Assembly: GCA_030674155.1 (NCBI GenBank)
Contig: CM060338.1
Location: forward strand, 4,368,135-4,380,580
Direction: 5' to 3'
Source: Stramonita haemastoma
Lineage: Eukaryota; Mollusca; Gastropoda; Neogastropoda; Muricidae
DNA length: 12,446 bases
The position numbers were made by a program, and so were the translations under genes. This document shows positions 7,570 through 12,446 of this stretch, one piece after another. The notes beneath the pieces are model-generated. The model ran no database searches, was not told the DNA's origin, and saw nothing but the letters and a program-made list of their open reading frames with translations. Numbering within the stretch: position 1 is the first letter of the stretch; each line of letters starts with the position of its first letter.

Positions 7570-7727
7570 TTTATTAATCTTTATTCTTTTATATCGAGGA
7601 CAATGAAATAAGCACTTGTGTGCTTTTTTTTGTACATCCAGTTCCTGTGCGTATGCAGTTTGTAAGTTATGTCGTCCGTTCCAACCGGTACACAAATACC
7701 TACTCTTCCAAAAGGCGGAACGGGTTT
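7570..7727 (-). mobile_element. 5'-truncated SINE tail (copy 3, minus strand)
   Basis: Aligns with the reverse complement of about 365-512 in SINE copy 1. Shared pieces are the CGAGGACAATGAAATAAGCA block, TACATCCAGTTCC, GTATGCAGTTTGTAA, a CCGTTCC...CCGGTACACAA block and CTACTCTTCCAAAAGGCGGAA. The tRNA head and central body are missing, a normal outcome of incomplete reverse transcription. (ATTT)n-like sequence flanks the truncated end. Confidence 0.8.
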
Positions 7728-7813
7728 CATTCATTTATTTATTATCTATTTATTTATCATTACTTTATGTCACTGCAGATTTTTCTGCGTGAAATTTGGC
7801 GTGCGTTTATATG

Positions 7814-7816
<3 letters not shown>

Positions 7817-7888
<72 letters not shown>

Positions 7889-7982
7889 ATATACATATAA
7901 TAATATATATATACATATACATACATACATACATACATACATACATACATACATACATACATACATACATACATACATACAT
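7817..7982. repeat. (AT)n followed by (CATA)n microsatellite
   Basis: Interrupted (AT)n from about 7817 to 7915, then (CATA)n to 7982, about 17 units. The (AT)n half is self-complementary and could extrude a cruciform. Confidence 0.95.
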
Positions 7983-7986
7983 AATA

Positions 7987-8113
7987 TATGTGTGTGCGTG
8001 TACGTGTGTCTGTCTCGCCTTTCTGTCTGTCTGTCTGTCTGTATGTATGTCTGTCTGCCTGCCTGCCTTCCTGTCAGCCTGTCTGTGTCTATGTCTGTGT
8101 ATGTGTGTGTGTA
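7987..8113. repeat. (TG)n / (TGTC)n / (TGCC)n imperfect repeat
   Basis: Short TG runs, then TGTC units at about 8007-8060 drifting into CTGCCTGCCTGCC and CTGTC variants, and ending in TGTGTATGTGTG. Confidence 0.85.
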
Positions 8114-8333
8114 CATGTGGTGGCTAAGTAGTGTCCCCATGTTTCGGATCTCCTCCTATCGACATTATTGACCTGACAGGGGGCTGTCCCTGCAGTTTCT
8201 AATCACACACCATTGTTTTCCCCTCCCCTGCCCTCCCCTGCCCTTCCCTGCCCTGCTCTATTCTGCCGTGCCCTGCCTACCTGGCGCACAGGTCATTCTA
8301 GGACTTGTCTAGTGTTAACAGAGCTCTCTTGTG

Positions 8334-8334
<1 letters not shown>
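8114..8334. other. Spacer with C-rich pentamer run
   Basis: No gene. At about 8220-8278 the plus strand is built of CCCTG, CCCTC and CCTTC units, a degenerate pyrimidine-rich pentanucleotide repeat. Confidence 0.6.
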
Positions 8335-8692
<358 letters not shown>

Positions 8693-8818
8693 ATGCTAAT
8701 TTTCATTGTTTAATTGAGTACCCTATAAGCTACAAGCTTGTTATTGCTATGTTTGCTAAATGCGGTTGGTTTTCAATGTCTGTTCTCATTTTGAATAAAC
8801 CTAATCAAACTAAGAATA
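8693..8818. other. Short unique spacer between TG-rich and CA blocks
   Basis: Non-repetitive. No gene, promoter or RNA recognised. Confidence 0.4.
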
Positions 8819-8878
8819 ACACACACACACACAAAACACACACACACATACACACACACGCACACACACACACACACA

Positions 8879-8940
<62 letters not shown>
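8819..8940. repeat. (CA)n microsatellite
   Basis: CA with AAAA, CATA, CACG and ACC interruptions in the first half and a pure run from about 8886 to 8939. It is inverted relative to the TG blocks at 8335-8541. Confidence 0.95.
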
Positions 8941-8941
<1 letters not shown>

Positions 8942-9287
8942 TAACCCAGGGCCACGTGGATGGCGTGAACAAAATTAATCAAAGACCAATATTTGGTTAT
9001 GGCTTCATCATATGAATGGAAATAGAAAAATTAGATATCCCCTTTTTTGACATACAACTAAAATATTGTGTACAAGAAAGGAAAGAAAGCTTGAAAACAG
9101 TATAATAAAATGGCTCTGGGGAGATTGGCATTTTATTTAACACATCATTTCTTTCAGTGAGGGAATCTTCTCCGTTGAAAAGAGGTGTTTTTTTTATTGT
9201 CCACATTATTGATTTGTGATGTTTATTTGATGATGTTTTGTCTGTTTCTGTATGTCTCTGTCTTGATATCTGCCTCATTGTCTCCCC
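8941..9287. other. Unassigned intergenic DNA
   Basis: Non-repetitive. The 93-codon minus-strand frame at 8997-9278 has no recognisable domain, no neighbouring gene signals and runs into low-complexity DNA, so it is not called. Confidence 0.5.
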
Positions 9288-9612
<325 letters not shown>

Positions 9613-9810
9613 ATTTTTTTCCCCAATCCAGTTAGATACATCTAATGTATATCGCTGATACAATTTTCCCTATCATGCAATAATCAATTGATTTAAACAT
9701 ATGCGAGATGTGCTTTTAGATACAGCTGCTTATTTTTTTCATGTATGTATGGTTTCAATACCTTTGTTTAAGGGGTGGGCAAAAAGAAATTCAGATAGAC
9801 TCGATTACTT
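9613..9810. other. Unassigned intergenic DNA left of the gap
   Basis: No gene or repeat recognised in this AT-rich stretch. Confidence 0.4.
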
Positions 9811-9846
9811 TTATTTATTTTATTCTTTTATGTAGAGGATAATGGG
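9811..9846 (-). mobile_element. SINE tail fragment cut by the assembly gap (copy 4)
   Basis: The stretch of T-rich sequence ending in GAGGATAATGG matches the start of the minus-strand SINE tail at 5693-5717. The rest of the element lies in, or is lost to, the N run. Confidence 0.65.
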
Positions 9847-9946
9847 NNNNNNNNNNNNNNNNNNNNNNNNNNNNNNNNNNNNNNNNNNNNNNNNNNNNNN
9901 NNNNNNNNNNNNNNNNNNNNNNNNNNNNNNNNNNNNNNNNNNNNNN
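9847..9946. other. Assembly gap of exactly 100 N
   Basis: One hundred N is a conventional scaffold join of unspecified size. Left of it is a SINE tail; right of it the sequence restarts at the equivalent of 3353. Confidence 0.98.
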
Positions 9947-10072
9947 CTGTAAAAAAGAGATTTGACAAAAGACCAGGGGGCTGAGTTTTGGGTTTTTTAA
10001 GGGCCGTTTTCTGGGGAAACATGTTTGATATCATAAATAAATCTCATACACTAAAATAAAAAAAACCCAATG

Positions 10073-10149
10073 TGTGGTGTTTGTGTGGTGGGTGGTGTAT
10101 GTGTGTGTGTGTGTGTGTGTGTTTTGGTGTGGTGGGTTTGGTGTGTGTG

Positions 10150-10188
<39 letters not shown>

Positions 10189-10223
10189 GAGAGGAGAGAG
10201 GAGAGAGAGAGAGAGAGAGAGAG
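10073..10223. repeat. (TG)n-(AG)n, counterpart of 3473-3660
   Basis: The same junction (TGTAAGAG) is present. The TG half is shortened and broken by GGTGGG and TTTTGG, and the AG half by GGAGAGAGGAGAGG steps absent from the first copy. Confidence 0.9.
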
Positions 10224-11469
10224 CAGCTCAATATTCAACTTTTGTCAATATGTCATGGGGTGGTTAATTGTGTGTTAAAACTCATGCTTCCTGATTTGAT
10301 TAAAATTAAAAACAACATTCCGTTGTTAAATTGATTTTGTTGTTTTTTTGCTGTTTAGGCCTTCTTAATTTCTTTTATTTAAAGGGTTGTTAGGTTTTAA
10401 TTATCTTTTCCCCGGGCTATTTTTTTCAAAAAATATTCTGGAATTGCCCTTTCAAACCCCATGCCTCGCTTGCCTGCATGCTCAAGAGGCAGGATGCCCG
10501 CAAAGTGGTTTTGGCTCCTTCAAGTGTTTTTTGTGCCTGGAAACGTGAAGTGATTTTAAAAAAAGGGGGGGTTTACTAAAAGGGGCCAACTTCGTTTCTG
10601 CAATGCGTGTTTAAAAACCCCCCATATCTGATTTCCTAATTCCACCGTTTCTTGGACTCGGCCCACTGATTTCAGAGGCTCCATTTTTTCGGGTTCCAAT
10701 TTCAAGGTTCCTTGATTGGGGGTTCCCCATGTGTAAATTGACAGGCAAGAAGGTTACATTTTGGAAATCAGACATGAAATGCATTTTTACAATCGGATAT
10801 GAATATGCATTTACCCCCTAACTTACGGCCAATCAGTTCAGGAACATAAACACTTTTTGACAGTTTTTCGGTTCAGTCAAACAGCTCTCTCTTTTTTATA
10901 GTTATCTTTATTTTACAGATCTTGTTAAAGGGGCCCCCAAGATTTTTGTTCTGATGAAATGTACCGTTATTTTTATTTTTGTTTTTTTTTTCAAAGACTT
11001 CTGTATGGTCTGAGTTTTGTTGTTTGGTTTCTGCTTTTGTTTTGGTTTTTTTTTGTTGTTGAGTTTTTTTTTTTGGGTTTTTTTTTTTTTTTTAAAACTG
11101 TTTTAGTCTACCCCCCTGATTTTGAAAAGGGAGATGTTTTTTTTTTTGTTGTTTTTTTTGTCATTGCACGTTGTTTTTTTCCTCCCTTAAGGGGCAGCCC
11201 TTCCCCCCCTTCCGGGATACGGGGAAAGTAAATAAACGCGCAGTAAAAAAGGGGTTCGTGACTTTATTCCTTTTAAAAAAGCAAAACCCCTTTATTTCCT
11301 TCCCCTTCCCCCATGCCGTATGCAGGGTTAGTCCCCTTTGGACAAAAGCGAACAGAGGTCCAAGGGGAAACAGCGGGCAAAAAATTCTTCAGCAGCAATT
11401 TGAGATTGGAACTGTCGCTATAGAAAAACGTTACTCGTATTTTGCAAACTCAGTTTCCGTTTTTTGGGG
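10224..11469. other. Degraded counterpart of 3661-4975
   Basis: Contains the shortened 17-bp repeat (10667-10728), one intact ATGAATATGCAT at about 10798-10809 (the other, near 10776, has lost bases) and the CCAAT box (GGCCAATCAG near 10828). No gene. The plus-strand frames at 10959-11231 and 11171-11548 are homopolymer-driven. Confidence 0.75.
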
Positions 11470-11546
11470 TTGTGTGTGTGTTGTGTGTTGTGTTTGTGTG
11501 TGTGTGTGTGTGTGTTGGGGGGTGTGTGTGTGTGTTTTTTGTGTGT
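11470..11546. repeat. Broken (TG)n, counterpart of 4976-5060
   Basis: TG interrupted by TTG, GGGGGG and TTTTTT runs where the first copy is perfect. Confidence 0.9.
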
Positions 11547-11859
11547 AAAGAATCACATTCTTTTTTGCTCTACGCCTTATTCTTTAAATCGAACTTCTGG
11601 TAAAATAAATCGAGTAAATAATCTGATTCCGCATAAAAGGGGACAACAGTGCGAAAGCATTTTTAGATACCAATTTTTGGGTTTCACGTTTAGACGCTAT
11701 CGTTTTTTCTTTTAGCTTTGAATTTGAACCTTAATTAACTAACTTGCTCGCTGCATCGCAGGGGTGGGTGTGTAAGCGTAAGCTTATTTCTCATACATGC
11801 TTCAATTGCAATGTTGCTCGGGATTTTTCAAGATTTTTAAAAATCGAATTAACACAGCT

Positions 11860-12097
11860 TCACACACACAAACAAATTACGGGGGCGCGCGCGCATGCGC
11901 TCGCACACACACACACAACACACACACACTCAAACACACACCACACACACACAAAAACCCCAATTACACGGACACACACACGCAAATACACGCACACACG
12001 CACCACCCACACACACCACACAAAACGACCAGAACAGCACACACACACACACACACAAAACACACACACAACAACACACACACACACACACCACATG
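11860..12097. repeat. Imperfect (CA)n, counterpart of 5369-5592
   Basis: CA with the same GGGCGCGCGCGCATGCGCTCG block at 11884-11903 but with many added A or C bases (ACACC, AAAAACC) not seen in the first copy. Confidence 0.9.
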
Positions 12098-12172
12098 CAC
12101 CGGGTGTAGGCCGATAGGACGGTTGAAAAAATTTTTTTTTTTTCCCAGCCTACCACAGGTGCCTGTTTAACT

Positions 12173-12446
12173 TATGAAATTAATTTTATTTATTCATTTA
12201 TTTCGAGGATAATGGAATAAGTACCATGTGCTTTTTTTTTCATCCGGTCCACGGCCCCGGATATGGGAGTTTTGTAAATCTTTCATCCGTTCCCCTTTAG
12301 ACACCACCCTAAGGGTTAAATCGGGGGGTTGGAGTCCCCCGGGCGGTTGGGGCTGTTATGGCAACGTTGTAGCAGCTCCTGCGACGGTACTGAACCTTCG
12401 TATCGGCAATTGCTTTTCCAATGGACCATTCCAGCGACATGGAGAG
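12173..12446 (-). mobile_element. Composite retroelement tail, second copy, cut by window end
   Basis: Matches 5680-5954: AT-rich tail, CGAGGATAATGGAATAAG, TTTTGTAAATC, TTGGAGTCCCC and GCGACGGTACTG pieces in the same order. It stops at the window edge just as the (GA)n tract would begin. Confidence 0.7.

Larger units (their letters stand above)
9947..12446. repeat. Downstream member of the collinear duplication, low-quality
   Basis: Repeats 3353-5954 in order and orientation but about 100 bp shorter overall. Differences are mostly single-base losses and replacement of mixed sequence by homopolymers, for example T runs near 11040-11095 and 11138-11160 and G or C runs near 10560-10620. Patches such as 11800-11835 are identical. 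The member runs to the window edge. Confidence 0.93.

Noticed and set aside
8997..9278. Minus-strand frame of 93 codons
   Set aside because: No recognisable domain, no splice or promoter context, and such lengths arise by chance in AT-rich DNA.

Overview
This window is non-coding, repeat-dominated DNA from an animal nuclear genome. No intact protein gene, rRNA or functional tRNA gene can be supported. Three things point to a eukaryote, probably a mollusc-like marine invertebrate: many long microsatellites of several classes; tRNA-derived SINE copies with RNA polymerase III A and B boxes; and a decayed non-LTR retrotransposon (LINE) C-terminal coding relic. The mollusc assignment is inference and no species can be named. 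By rough addition, a quarter to a third of the window is simple-sequence repeat.

Layout. A full-length tRNA-headed SINE lies on the plus strand at about 189-524. AT-rich unassigned DNA follows. A (CTAT)n block at 1119-1252 directly adjoins the 3' end of a minus-strand LINE relic (1264-1430). At 1700-1966 is a compound (CA)n-(GA)n-(CAGA)n block, then a degenerate A-rich minisatellite of about ten units (2094-2490), a (TG)n block (2731-2818) and a mosaic of trinucleotide repeats (2957-3225). Positions 3353-5956 form a mostly unique-looking stretch containing a 17-bp tandem repeat, (TG)n and (CA)n arrays, and the tail of a composite minus-strand retroelement that runs to about 6178. A second tRNA-headed SINE (minus, 6181-6497) is followed by a compound (TGTC)n-(CT)n-(TG)n block. 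After that come unassigned DNA, a 5'-truncated SINE tail (7570-7727), AT, CATA, TGTC, TG, pentanucleotide, CA and CT repeat blocks, and a SINE tail cut by a gap.

A run of exactly 100 N (9847-9946) is a scaffold join of unspecified true size. Everything right of it (9947-12446) is a second, collinear copy of 3353-5954. It differs mainly by single-base losses, homopolymer expansion and broken microsatellites. That pattern fits an uncollapsed haplotype or poorly polished contig better than a real ancient duplication.

The open reading frames longer than 60 codons are translations of dinucleotide and trinucleotide repeats (Thr-His, Cys-Val, Ser-Leu, Arg-Glu and similar) or short chance frames. 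There are no genes to assemble into a pathway. The most notable biological signals are a 3' tail module shared between SINEs with different heads, microsatellites that appear to have grown from inside retroelements, a compound microsatellite order that recurs, and inverted (TG)n/(CA)n pairs. I found no convincing undescribed functional system.
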